DNA from: Candidatus Nitrotoga sp. AM1P
GTDB lineage: Bacteria > Pseudomonadota > Gammaproteobacteria > Burkholderiales > Gallionellaceae
Direction of reading: 5' to 3'
Assembly: GCF_013168275.1 (NCBI RefSeq)
Contig: NZ_AP019547.1
Location: 1,674,001-1,738,000 of the forward strand
DNA: 64,000 nucleotides
The position numbers and the translations under genes were made by a program. Below the pieces are notes generated by a model, which ran no database searches, was not told the origin of the DNA, and saw only the letters and a list, made by a program, of their open reading frames with translations. Below are positions 42,799-51,782 of this stretch, one piece after another (within the stretch, counting starts at the first letter, position 1; the number at the start of each line of letters is the position of its first letter).

Positions 42799-42954
42799 AT
42801 GCGTGAAAAAATCAAGCTTGAATCCAGCGCCGGCACTGGTCATTTCTATACGACGGATAAAAATAAGCGCACTACGCCGGAAAAAATTGAGATCAAGAAA
42901 TTTGATCCAGTGGTGCGCAAACATGTGATGTACAAAGAAACCAAGCTGAAGTAA
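42799..42954 (+). CDS. rpmG: 50S ribosomal protein L33
   Basis: 51-residue L33 ([19 protein letters not shown]...), with AAGGAG upstream at 42784. It is of the Cys-free type, without the zinc-binding CxxC pairs, so it is not the zinc-dependent paralogue. Second gene of the rpmBG operon, ending at a strong terminator. Confidence 0.97.
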   Translation: MREKIKLESSAGTGHFYTTDKNKRTTPEKIEIKKFDPVVRKHVMYKETKLK

Positions 42955-42981
42955 ACCCTTCGCTTTGTTTGAGTGTATGAA

Positions 42982-43006
42982 AAAACCCGCTTAAGCGGGT
43001 TTTTTG
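42982..43006 (+). terminator. Intrinsic terminator of rpmBG
   Basis: AAAACCCGC, TTAA loop, GCGGGTTTT and a T run. It has A and T tracts on both sides, so it can also stop the converging desaturase transcript. Confidence 0.9.
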
Positions 43007-43029
43007 TTTAGGCTCACAAAAGAAATATA

Positions 43030-44196
43030 CTAAGCGTAACACCTCAATCGTTGGGAAAATTCCTGTAACGCTGCAATCCCGCTGTTTTCCGCTCGATGAC
43101 ACCAATCTTCCAATTGTTTTACTAATTGCTCCTTGGTCGCCGTAGAGCTTTGCCAGATGACGGCCAGTTCTTGGCGCAGAGTATAGGTTGTCTGTAGGAT
43201 ACCGCTAGCTTTAATTACCTCACTTAGTTTCGTTTTTTGTTGTTCTGTCAAAACATTCTCATCCAAGTGTAGCCAATGTTTGATACGCACCACATCAATT
43301 TTATCTGAGGCTTGTAGCTTGAGCCGGGCTATTTCTATCGAGTAAGTTTTTTTCAGTAATTGGGCATATCTGGCGGTGACTTCGTAGCGGTTAGCAATAA
43401 CGGCGTGCAGGGTCTCCATATCACATGAAGTCTTGGCTTGGTTCAGGCGTATTCGCGGGGCACGCCTCTTAACTTGTGCTAGACCGAGCGTCTCTATAAT
43501 GCGGATATAGAGCCAGCCGATGTCGATTTCATACCACTTATTGGAAAGTTTAGCGGAGGAAGCATAAGCATGATGGTTGTTGTGCAGCTCTTCACCGCCG
43601 ATGAAAATACCCCACGGCACGATGTTAGTGGAAGCATCCTCCGTCTGGAAGTTACGATACCCCCAATAGTGCCCAAGACCGTTGACAATACCGGCTGCAT
43701 TAATAGGTATCCATGCCATTTGTACGGCCCAGATGGTTAGACCCAGTGGGCCAAACAACAGTACGTTGATAATCAGCATCAGCGCAATGCCGAGTTCACT
43801 GCGTTTGCTGAAAAGATTGTTTTCCAACCAGTCGTTTGGTGTACCGTGGCCGTATTTGTCTAGTGTTTCCTGATTCTCGGCTTCTTTGCGGTAAAGAGCA
43901 GCGCCTTCCAATAGCACTTTCTTGATGCCCACAATAACCGGGCTATGGGGATCTTCCTCTGTCTCGCATTTAGCATGGTGTTTGCGGTGGATGGCGACCC
44001 ATTCTTTTGTGACGATAGCGGTGGTTAGCCATAACCAGAAACGAAAAAAAAAACTGGGAATAGCATGCAGATTCAGTGCGCGATGTGCCTGATGGCGGTG
44101 CAAAAAAATGGTAACCGATGCGATGGTAATATGGGTTAAAGTCAGTGCAACAATTACATAGCCCCACCAAGGCAAATCAATAAAACCTAGAAACAT
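43030..44196 (-). CDS. Acyl-CoA (delta-9 type) fatty acid desaturase
   Basis: 388 residues. Four hydrophobic TM segments and the three His boxes of membrane desaturases: HRHQAHR near 33, HRKHH near 71, and HNNHH near 211, which bind the di-iron centre. It introduces a double bond into saturated acyl chains, tuning membrane fluidity. The core ends near residue 240; a further 140-residue charged helical tail (from about RLNQAKTSCDMETL) is unusual for a bare desaturase. Confidence 0.92.
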   Translation of the reverse strand: MFLGFIDLPWWGYVIVALTLTHITIASVTIFLHRHQAHRALNLHAIPSFFFRFWLWLTTAIVTKEWVAIHRKHHAKCETEEDPHSPVIVGIKKVLLEGAALYRKEAENQETLDKYGHGTPNDWLENNLFSKRSELGIALMLIINVLLFGPLGLTIWAVQMAWIPINAAGIVNGLGHYWGYRNFQTEDASTNIVPWGIFIGGEELHNNHHAYASSAKLSNKWYEIDIGWLYIRIIETLGLAQVKRRAPRIRLNQAKTSCDMETLHAVIANRYEVTARYAQLLKKTYSIEIARLKLQASDKIDVVRIKHWLHLDENVLTEQQKTKLSEVIKASGILQTTYTLRQELAVIWQSSTATKEQLVKQLEDWCHRAENSGIAALQEFSQRLRCYA

Positions 44197-44258
44197 TCAC
44201 TATCTCCTGAAATATCGGCTATAAATTAGCGTACTATTTTAACATAACTAAGAGCTAA

Positions 44259-44609
44259 TCAAGCGGTGGTCACCCAAGTTTCAGCTTGTTCATAGTCAGT
44301 AAAGACACATATGTCCGCATCCACGAACATGCGCGATAGCCAAGCCTGCCATGTGATCCACTGATCATCCGTAATAACTGCAATCTTGCTGAAATCATGC
44401 ATGTGTTCACGATTGAAAAATTTGATTTCCGCCCATGCTACATCGACCGTGTAGCTGATCATGTCACGTAGATCGAACAACAGATTGACCGTGCCGGGGG
44501 ATTTAAGCAGGTAAAGTGCATGTTCCTCGAATTGCTTAAAATCAGCCAAGGTGAATTCGCCTAGTACAGCAATATTGAGCAGGGTGGAGGTTTGTTCTAT
44601 TGTGATCAT
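44259..44609 (-). CDS. SpoIIAA-like (STAS-type fold) protein
   Basis: 116 residues of the SpoIIAA-like family: alternating strands and helices, ending in VDADICVFTDYEQAETWV. These proteins resemble anti-sigma antagonist folds but usually lack the regulatory phosphoserine, and their role is unknown. Cytosolic. Confidence 0.8.
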   Translation of the reverse strand: MITIEQTSTLLNIAVLGEFTLADFKQFEEHALYLLKSPGTVNLLFDLRDMISYTVDVAWAEIKFFNREHMHDFSKIAVITDDQWITWQAWLSRMFVDADICVFTDYEQAETWVTTA

Positions 44610-44630
44610 ATTAAGTCTCTTCTTCGTTAG

Positions 44631-45479
44631 TTATGTGCCGCCGTGCTTGGGTGCCAGTTTCAAGCTTAACACACCGCCTGCAATGATAAGTCCTATGCCT
44701 ATCCATCCCATTAATGGCAATGCCTCGTCCCACAGGACCATGCCGAATATGCTGGCGAATATCACCGTGCTGTAGGACAAGCTACCTGCCACTAGCATTT
44801 TCCCGGTACGGTAGGCCCGGGTCATCGCTAGTTGTGCTAGCGTGGCAGTGCTGCCGAGTCCGAGCAAGATGAATAAACCAGGCGTAGTGATGGGGTGCAT
44901 AGTTCCGAGCAACATGCCGCCGCCGCTGGTAATAGCCGCAATCAGACTAAAATAGAATACTACCCGCCATTCCGGCTCACCACGTAACCCAAGCTGCTTG
45001 ACATTGAGGTAGGCGATGCCGGCCAAAAAGCCGGAAATCAGCCCGATCAAACCGGGGATGAGTTGATCCTGGGCCAACGTGGGATGCAGTAGCAATATGA
45101 CGCCACAGAACCCCAGCAGGATTGCGGTGGAGAGAGCCGGACGGAAATGTTCCTTGAAGGCCAGCATGGTCAGGATAGTGAAATAGAGTGGTGCAGTGTA
45201 ATTTAGCGTTACTGCGGTGGCCAGCGGCAATACGGTGATACAGTAAAAATATAACATCAGCGCGATGGTGCCAGAAACGCCGCGCCACAAGTGCTGCTTC
45301 AGGTAAGGAGTAGACAGCGACAACCCTTGTTGACGGATGACCGCGTAGATCATCAATAACCCGAGTAACGCGCGATAGAATACCAATTCAATATGAGAAA
45401 AATATTCTGCACCGAGTTTAACAAACACCCCCATGCAGCCAAAAAAGAATCCGGCGACTAGCATCCATAATGCGCCCAT
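44631..45479 (-). CDS. DMT/EamA-family transporter
   Basis: 282 residues with ten hydrophobic segments arranged as two EamA repeats (about 5-135 and 145-275). A drug/metabolite transporter of the RhtA/YdcZ class, probably an exporter of amino acids or other small metabolites. Its start is preceded by a weak purine tract. The SpoIIAA-like gene lies 21 bp downstream on the same strand. Confidence 0.87.
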   Translation of the reverse strand: MGALWMLVAGFFFGCMGVFVKLGAEYFSHIELVFYRALLGLLMIYAVIRQQGLSLSTPYLKQHLWRGVSGTIALMLYFYCITVLPLATAVTLNYTAPLYFTILTMLAFKEHFRPALSTAILLGFCGVILLLHPTLAQDQLIPGLIGLISGFLAGIAYLNVKQLGLRGEPEWRVVFYFSLIAAITSGGGMLLGTMHPITTPGLFILLGLGSTATLAQLAMTRAYRTGKMLVAGSLSYSTVIFASIFGMVLWDEALPLMGWIGIGLIIAGGVLSLKLAPKHGGT

Positions 45480-45616
45480 TCCAATAAATTATTTAAGTAG
45501 ATGGTTAAAATAAACGCTAATCCAGCGCAGGCAGAAATAATTCTGCTTAACTAAACAGGAGTCACGCCTGCACACGTATGACAATGCATGGAATTTTTTA
45601 GTGGCGATTAAGATGA

Positions 45617-46726
45617 TCATTTGTCTAAATGCGGATCAAGCTGGCGTCGCAGAAACTCATGGAAATGCAGCAGGCCGTCCTCGGTCGGAGATTGATACGG
45701 TCCAGCATCTTCGATCCCATGCTGGTATAGCCATTTGCGCCCCTGGTGCATTTTCAGGCAGATGGTATCGTCCTCAAGCGCGGTTTCGCGGTAGGCAGCC
45801 TTTTCCGCTTCGACAAAATCGCGCTCGAATAACACTATGTCTTCTGGGTAGTAAAACTCCATAATGTTAGTGCAGGCATTGACCCCGCGCGGAATGACAG
45901 TACTGACCACTAATGTATTGGGGTACCACTCAACCATAATGTTAGGGTAATAGGTCAGCCAGATCGCGCCGTATCTAGGTAGCGTGCCGTTACTATATCG
46001 CAGCACTTGTTCCTGCCATTTGCCGTAGGCGGCACTTCCAACTTTGCGCAAGTCATGATTGATGCCTACAGTTTGCACGCTATACCAATCGCCGAATTCC
46101 CAGTGTAGATCGTCACAATTGACGAATTTACCCAGACCGGGATGGAACGGTGCAACATGGTAGTCCTCTTGATATACCTCAATGAAAGTCTTCCAATTAA
46201 AAGCATATTCATCTATCTCTACACGATCCAGTTGATAATTGGAAAAATCCAGCTCCTTTAACGCAGGGATATCCGCCAGATCCTTGGTAATATTGCGTTT
46301 ACCTGCGAACTGTAAGCCATTCCAATGTTGCAACGGAGTCTTATTGAGATCCCGGCAGGGGTTTTGCGGGAAGCGCGGTGCACCTAATAGTTTGCCATCC
46401 AGCTGGTACGTCCAGCGATGCAGCGGACACACAATGTTTTTCGCGCTACCACGTCCTTCCAGCATGGTGGCCTGACGATGACGGCAAATATTGGAGAGCA
46501 GCTCTACTCCGTTTTTATTACGCACCAACATCTTGGCATTATCCATCCAATCCAGAACATGGTAATCGCCAAGGTTTGGTACCAATAGTTCGTGTCCGAT
46601 ATAGCCAGGGCCGTCATCGAATAATATGCGCTGTTCAATTTCCAAAATTTTTGGATCAAAATACCAGCGTAGGGGCGGTTGTGTAAGAACTGGGGTGAGC
46701 TGATAGATCTTTGCGATCTCGGACAT
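45617..46726 (-). CDS. Rieske [2Fe-2S] aromatic-ring-hydroxylating-type oxygenase, alpha subunit
   Basis: I start at ATG 46726 (MSEIAKIYQLTPVL, 369 residues); an in-frame ATG 28 codons upstream gives a non-family tail. Rieske cluster ligands are CRHR and CPLH, about 16 residues apart, near 90-112. The mononuclear iron site is EDYHVAPFHP near 192-201, completing the catalytic triad with a later Asp. No ferredoxin reductase or beta subunit gene lies beside it, so the electron donor is encoded elsewhere and the substrate is unknown. Confidence 0.9.
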   Translation of the reverse strand: MSEIAKIYQLTPVLTQPPLRWYFDPKILEIEQRILFDDGPGYIGHELLVPNLGDYHVLDWMDNAKMLVRNKNGVELLSNICRHRQATMLEGRGSAKNIVCPLHRWTYQLDGKLLGAPRFPQNPCRDLNKTPLQHWNGLQFAGKRNITKDLADIPALKELDFSNYQLDRVEIDEYAFNWKTFIEVYQEDYHVAPFHPGLGKFVNCDDLHWEFGDWYSVQTVGINHDLRKVGSAAYGKWQEQVLRYSNGTLPRYGAIWLTYYPNIMVEWYPNTLVVSTVIPRGVNACTNIMEFYYPEDIVLFERDFVEAEKAAYRETALEDDTICLKMHQGRKWLYQHGIEDAGPYQSPTEDGLLHFHEFLRRQLDPHLDK

Positions 46727-47086
46727 ACCAACATCTTCCTTGCAAAAAAGTGAATACGTTATGGGCAAAAGAATCAAATTGTCCCTTAAAACTGCAAGAG
46801 GGAGCAACAAAAATTGTCATTTGGCTTCATATTACATTCAAGGTCGGCAAGATTTCATTCGCCGCCGACCAGTTTTAGTCCTCCTAGGAGAACCTGCCGG
46901 AAATTCATCACATGCTGAATCAACTATCTGCCTGCGTAATTTGTAATCGGTGCATCCCCTCTTCGGCAACTCATCAACAAAGTTTCCCGTAATAACATTA
47001 TAGTTTTGGTTGCCAAGCACTCGCGATGACAAGTACATAGCTAAATCCGCTAAAATAACAGTCTGCAAAAAGCAAATATACTAAAT
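46727..47086. other. Divergent region between the Rieske and DUF4254 genes
   Basis: About 360 bases with two divergent promoters expected. Nothing recognisable beyond a short inverted repeat CTCCTAGGAG near 46882. Confidence 0.4.
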
Positions 47087-47731
47087 ATGCCCCTGATTAC
47101 CAGCCACTTTGTGACCACTTTTCACGACACTCACTTGGCTAACCCATCCTGGTCTGCATCTTCGATCATAGACAATACCGATGGGACTGAGTTATGGAAG
47201 TGGATCATTAACAATCATTGCAACAACTGTCTGCTTTGGGCGCAGGAAGATTTGGCTCGCCGTATTAAGGTCAGTGACATTGATATCGCTATTAATAAGC
47301 GCGCTATTGATCGCTACAATCAGGCCCGTAACGATGCCATCGAATGTATTGATGAACAGTTATTAATCGCCCTTAAGCTCGTGGATGCTGTCTCTGTACA
47401 AACTGATTTACCGATTGTCAACGTAGCAAAAGATGCGCGTTTGAATAGCGAGACCGCTGGTAGTATGGTGGACAGAATGTCGATTCTAGCACTGAAAATA
47501 TGCGCCATGCGCCAGCAGACCGAGCGCATTGAAGTTGATGAAGCTCACCGTTTCATGTGCCATAGAAAATTGGAGCGACTGAAAGAACAGCGCAGCGACT
47601 TAGGTGCTTGCCTGGACGAGTTGCTAGCTGATACGCAGGCGGGCCGGGCATACTTCAAAGTTTATCGCCAATTCAAAATGTACAATGATCCGCAGTTGAA
47701 TCCGGCGTTAGTGGCAGAAAGTAAATTGTGA
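47087..47731 (+). CDS. DUF4254 family protein
   Basis: 214 residues, all helical. Diagnostic DUF4254 elements: WKWIINNHCNNCLLWAQEDLAR, NSETAGSMVDRMSILALKI, and the final helix ending in FKVYRQFKMYNDP. Members often lie beside glycosyltransferase genes and are of unknown function. Here it converges with a large glycosyltransferase fusion gene (stops 46 bp apart). Confidence 0.85.
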   Translation: MPLITSHFVTTFHDTHLANPSWSASSIIDNTDGTELWKWIINNHCNNCLLWAQEDLARRIKVSDIDIAINKRAIDRYNQARNDAIECIDEQLLIALKLVDAVSVQTDLPIVNVAKDARLNSETAGSMVDRMSILALKICAMRQQTERIEVDEAHRFMCHRKLERLKEQRSDLGACLDELLADTQAGRAYFKVYRQFKMYNDPQLNPALVAESKL

Positions 47732-47776
47732 CTATTTAATTTAAATCCAGAAATGTAAAGAAATTCTTATTAACGA

Positions 47777-50041
47777 TTACGTTACCATCGTACACAAAGC
47801 CTCTCGCACTCTCGCCACGACCTCTGCCCAGTCGCCAATTTTGCGTTGTCGGAACAAGCGAAGGGACGGGTACCACGGGCTATCTTCTCTCTCCAGCAGC
47901 CAGCGCCAGTCTGCCGCAAAAGGCAATAGCACCCATGCCGGTTTGCCAATAGCCCCCGCAAGATGAGCAACCGATGTATCGACACAAATTACAAGATCAA
48001 GATTGGCAATTAATGCCGCGGTACTGGCAAAATCCCCGATGTCTTCCGTCAAGCCGATGAAATGGAGATGTGCCAGCGGTTGTTTAGCTTGGGCCTCTCC
48101 AGCGCCTTTTTGCAGGTTAAAAAATACCACATTTTCTACGGTACCCAGTAAATCAAGTTGGCTGAGGGAGATGGAGCGATTCAGATTGTTCTTGTTCCCG
48201 GGACTTCCAGCCCACATCAATCCGACTTTTAATGCTGATCCGGTATCCGGTATGCGTTTCCGCCAATCTTCAACCAAGCCTTCATCAGGGAAAAGATAAG
48301 GGACCGCTGCTGGTGCTTTCACCCCAGCTTTGCTGAGCCTGGATGGCAAACTCAGTAATGGGCAATGGAAATCGTGTTGGGGTAGCGGCTCGCCTCGCAA
48401 GATGATTTCATGTATTCCGTTTACTTCTTTAAACAGACGTTTCAGCGCAGGTTTGCATTCAAATAAGATGTACCCCCCAAGCAAAGCCAGCAGTGGCGCA
48501 TATCGAATGAACTGTATCGCATCGCCAAAACCTTGTTCCGCATGCAAAAGTATTGTTTTGCCGTGAAGGTCTTCGCCATTCCATAACGGGCTGGTAAAGC
48601 GTTTTCCTTCACCAGCCAGTTCTGGCGCCTTCAGACGCCACTCATATTCATCCCATCCACGCGAAAAATTACCCATTACGAGTAAGGCCAGTGAAAGATT
48701 CCAGTGTGCCTGAGCAAAATCAGGCCGTAAGGCAATTGCTCTTTCGTAATACGTAACTGCTTCAGCAGGACGTCCTGTTGCCTCAAGAATCAATCCCAGG
48801 TTGTTATATGCTTCGACATAGTTGGCGTTCAGTGCAATTGCTTGGTGATAACATTCGACAGCCCGTTGATGATCCCTGATGGCTTGATACACCAATCCTA
48901 GATTATTATGAAAATCTGGAATTAAAGGCTGAATCTGGATGGCTTGCTCAATCAGTTTCAAGGCTGTTTCGTGGGTGCCTGATTGATAGGCAATTACCCC
49001 AGAATATTGCAATGCAACGGCATTTTGCGGTTGTTCGTATAAAATCAAGCCATAAATTGTGTTGGCATGAACGATGTGGCCCAACTGATGGTGCTTTAAT
49101 GCAACGGATAACATCCATTGAATGTCCTCTTCGCGGGTTGCGCCACGTGGTATAGAGGTCACGGCAATTTTTCCGCAGCAGTTCTTGTAACGCTCACCGC
49201 TACCGCACGAACATGTTTCGTTTCGGCTTATCGATTTTGAAGCTGGGGGACTTGCCATTGCCGCTAATTGACTACGGGCCTCTGAATGCTCAGGATTGTT
49301 CTCAAGGATGCGTTGAAAGACTGCCCCAGCGAAACGAAATTGTCGCAAATCCCGGTAATTCATTCCAAGCCGGAAAAACTGGATGGAATTTGTAACATTG
49401 GACGGCAGGCTATGGATAAACTCTTCCACTTCATTTGGAGCAAGGGCCATCCACATGTTGAATAACCCGTGAAAACCGAATGGCTGGCAGGCGGGATAAG
49501 TGGTTTCAAAAGAAAATTTTTCTGCCTCGGATTCTGGCGCAAACCGCACTTGGTATTGCTCCTCCAGCAGGGGGCGATATTTTCGGCCAATTAGCTCATC
49601 TTCGGCCAATTCTTCATTGAGCGGGATTTCCCGCGTTGCCAGTAACAATTTACGCGACCGCAATGAAAAACCACCGTTACCCACTCTGAATCCATCTTTG
49701 TGATGACCCCACACCGCACCGATATAGTCAAAGTTTAGAAATTCATTCGTCCATGCGTTGGGGTTAATGATGTAGCCATCCCACTGGACAAGAAGAACGA
49801 AATCACTCTCAATATAATGATGCAATTCATGTAGCACGAACATCGAATATTCTTGCCGTGAGCGGATCGGTGGTATTTCTACTGTTTCAATACCTGGAAG
49901 GGTAAAATCTCGATCCGTCAGGAAAAGTACGCGGTCAAAGACGCCTCTTTCTTTAGATTTTTTCAATGCCTCGATGGCAAGATCATGATTGATGCAGTCC
50001 ACGCAGCAAAGCGTGATAGTGATAGCTTGTTCAGTTTTCAT
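47777..50041 (-). CDS. Multi-domain glycosyltransferase fusion: DUF5672, SEC-C, TPR and a GT9-like domain
   Basis: About 754 residues from ATG 50041. Order (numbered from an in-frame TTG five codons earlier): DUF5672 glycosyltransferase-like domain 10-210 (VLLVQWDGYIINP, GNGGFSLRSRKL), a SEC-C zinc motif CSCGSGERYKNCC near 282-294, a run of tetratricopeptide repeats 305-475 (NNLGLVYQAIRDHQRAVECYHQAI and similar), and a C-terminal heptosyltransferase/O-GlcNAc-transferase-like domain (HAEQGFGDAIQFIRY, GLMWAGSPGNKNN, VDTSVAHLAGAIGKP). It resembles TPR-based protein glycosyltransferases but with two transferase folds in one chain. No signal peptide, so cytosolic. Confidence 0.85.
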   Translation of the reverse strand: MKTEQAITITLCCVDCINHDLAIEALKKSKERGVFDRVLFLTDRDFTLPGIETVEIPPIRSRQEYSMFVLHELHHYIESDFVLLVQWDGYIINPNAWTNEFLNFDYIGAVWGHHKDGFRVGNGGFSLRSRKLLLATREIPLNEELAEDELIGRKYRPLLEEQYQVRFAPESEAEKFSFETTYPACQPFGFHGLFNMWMALAPNEVEEFIHSLPSNVTNSIQFFRLGMNYRDLRQFRFAGAVFQRILENNPEHSEARSQLAAMASPPASKSISRNETCSCGSGERYKNCCGKIAVTSIPRGATREEDIQWMLSVALKHHQLGHIVHANTIYGLILYEQPQNAVALQYSGVIAYQSGTHETALKLIEQAIQIQPLIPDFHNNLGLVYQAIRDHQRAVECYHQAIALNANYVEAYNNLGLILEATGRPAEAVTYYERAIALRPDFAQAHWNLSLALLVMGNFSRGWDEYEWRLKAPELAGEGKRFTSPLWNGEDLHGKTILLHAEQGFGDAIQFIRYAPLLALLGGYILFECKPALKRLFKEVNGIHEIILRGEPLPQHDFHCPLLSLPSRLSKAGVKAPAAVPYLFPDEGLVEDWRKRIPDTGSALKVGLMWAGSPGNKNNLNRSISLSQLDLLGTVENVVFFNLQKGAGEAQAKQPLAHLHFIGLTEDIGDFASTAALIANLDLVICVDTSVAHLAGAIGKPAWVLLPFAADWRWLLEREDSPWYPSLRLFRQRKIGDWAEVVARVREALCTMVT

Positions 50042-50217
50042 CGTAAAACCAGTCAATTTTTAACTCGAAGAATCAATAATTCTCATCAGCTGTGTTTGCA
50101 GCTGAGCATTTTCAGTATAACTTTAAAAAAATTCTGTCATGCTCTGCAACAAGTTTGCTGAGAGAAAATGCGTTCTATCCAAATTTCTTTGTTCATTCTA
50201 TAGCAGCAGGCTGACGC

Positions 50218-51105
50218 TCAGCGGATGTCTTGATGTTTTGGGCTACGTTTCGTTGCGCTCATTGCCTTGAGATAGGCGATGATTTCTTTTGTGATTTTCG
50301 CTCGATTGGGGATTTCTTGTGCCAGTCCCGGCATCAAGGAGTTATGTCGGATACTCGATGGATTCTCGATCCAGCGTGTCAGGTATTCAGGCTTGATGTA
50401 CTCGACCACGCTCGTCGGATAATTGAGTTCAGGTGCCTTGCCGCCACCTTCACCATTAATCATATGGCATGCCATGCAATATTTACGAAAGTGCAAGAAA
50501 CCACGCCGCACTTCTGCGGATGCCTTGGCTGGCGGGGAAAGGTTCGGAAAGCGAGTCGCAAATGTTGTGAGTTCGATACTCTTCACCTGGTAAGGCATGT
50601 CAGATGCGCCATCTTCAAGCAGCACTTTTGATTTCATATTGTCCCAGATTAAGTAGAGCGGCCCGAGTTGTACTACCTCATTATTCTGTAGTATGTTGGT
50701 CATCGTAAAGGGCGAGTTGTCGTCGTGAGCAAAGGCAAAATAGGCATCATGAGAGGTAAACTTTGTTACCGGAATACTCGCTTGGTATCCGTCCATGGAA
50801 ATGAACACGATCTCCTCTGCTTTCAGCCACTCTTTACCAAATGTCTTGTCAAAAAGCACTCGGGCAGGATAAGCCTTATAGATTTGGTCTTTTTTCTCGT
50901 GAATCTCGAAAACTGTTAACGAAACTGCTGTAACTTCGCTAGCAAGATCGCTTAAAGTCAAAATCTTGACGATTTGATCTTTGTCTTTGAACTCAATACC
51001 GATATTGCTTTGTGAAAACGCTAGTGCAGGTAAACAAACGCTGCCGCATATTGCGACGAGAATCAGAAAAATATTTTGGAAACTTCTTGAGATTGGGCTA
51101 CTCAT
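50218..51105 (-). CDS. Exported monohaem cytochrome c with an N-terminal unassigned domain
   Basis: 295 residues from ATG 51105 (MSSPISRSF) preceded by a GGAGG-containing leader. Signal peptide to about residue 30 (PALAFS). The last 100 residues form a cytochrome c domain: haem-binding CMACH, Met ligand probably in LMPGL, ending IAYLKAM. The preceding 165 residues contain a beta-rich domain with GYQASIPVTKF and GPLYLIWDN, loosely like a molybdopterin-oxidoreductase beta-fold without cofactor residues. Periplasmic electron carrier; partner unknown. Confidence 0.83.
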   Translation of the reverse strand: MSSPISRSFQNIFLILVAICGSVCLPALAFSQSNIGIEFKDKDQIVKILTLSDLASEVTAVSLTVFEIHEKKDQIYKAYPARVLFDKTFGKEWLKAEEIVFISMDGYQASIPVTKFTSHDAYFAFAHDDNSPFTMTNILQNNEVVQLGPLYLIWDNMKSKVLLEDGASDMPYQVKSIELTTFATRFPNLSPPAKASAEVRRGFLHFRKYCMACHMINGEGGGKAPELNYPTSVVEYIKPEYLTRWIENPSSIRHNSLMPGLAQEIPNRAKITKEIIAYLKAMSATKRSPKHQDIR

Positions 51106-51321
51106 ACTTATGCCTCCATAGTTGGTGGTTAATGTTCTTGAAAACATGGCATCATAGGATACGAATTTTTTACAAAAAACAAGGTGCAAGAATTTTGCAC
51201 GGAACCTGAAAAGTATTTTGGCTTCGGTATTTTTTCATGTTCCATGAGCGTTAGCGAACTGAAAAGTAGGCAACGAAGTTTTACTTTAATAATTATTAAT
51301 TTTTGGAGGTGAGGTACAGTC

Positions 51322-51666
51322 ATGAAAATCAAAATTGCGACAATTTGTTTTATGGTCGGTATATTGGTTATACCCCGTATAGGTTTCACTGCCGATCCAA
51401 AAATGGATCAGCCAGACCCCACGACAATAGTCAAGGAGTCGGATATAACAAGTAAAATAAAAGCCCGACTGAACGCTGATAGACATTTAGGCAAATTCAA
51501 GAGTATTAAAGTTGATACAGATAACAATGGCGTTGTTTGGTTGAGCGGTACTGCTCACCTTTTATCAGAAGAGGAAAAAGCGATTGAAATTGCTCGGGGT
51601 ACTGAAGGGGTGGTTATAGTCCATAGCAACATCAAAATCAAGAATAGACATCCGATAAGCGATTGA
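51322..51666 (+). CDS. BON-domain periplasmic protein
   Basis: 114 residues; signal peptide of about 22 residues ending IGFTA, then one BON domain (SDITSKIKARLNADRHLGKFKSIKV, VVWLSGTAHLLSEEEKAIEIARGTEGVV), a lipid-binding fold seen in OsmY. GGAGGTGAG stands well placed upstream. Probably envelope stress protection. Single gene. Confidence 0.87.
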   Translation: MKIKIATICFMVGILVIPRIGFTADPKMDQPDPTTIVKESDITSKIKARLNADRHLGKFKSIKVDTDNNGVVWLSGTAHLLSEEEKAIEIARGTEGVVIVHSNIKIKNRHPISD

Positions 51667-51782
51667 TTTTATATTTTTTATAAAGCTGAAAAATAGTTAA
51701 CTAAGATTTAGTTCATCTGAACCATTGGCCGGTAGAAATATCACTCCTGATTTGACTGATTAGATTTGATGTATTACATCCA

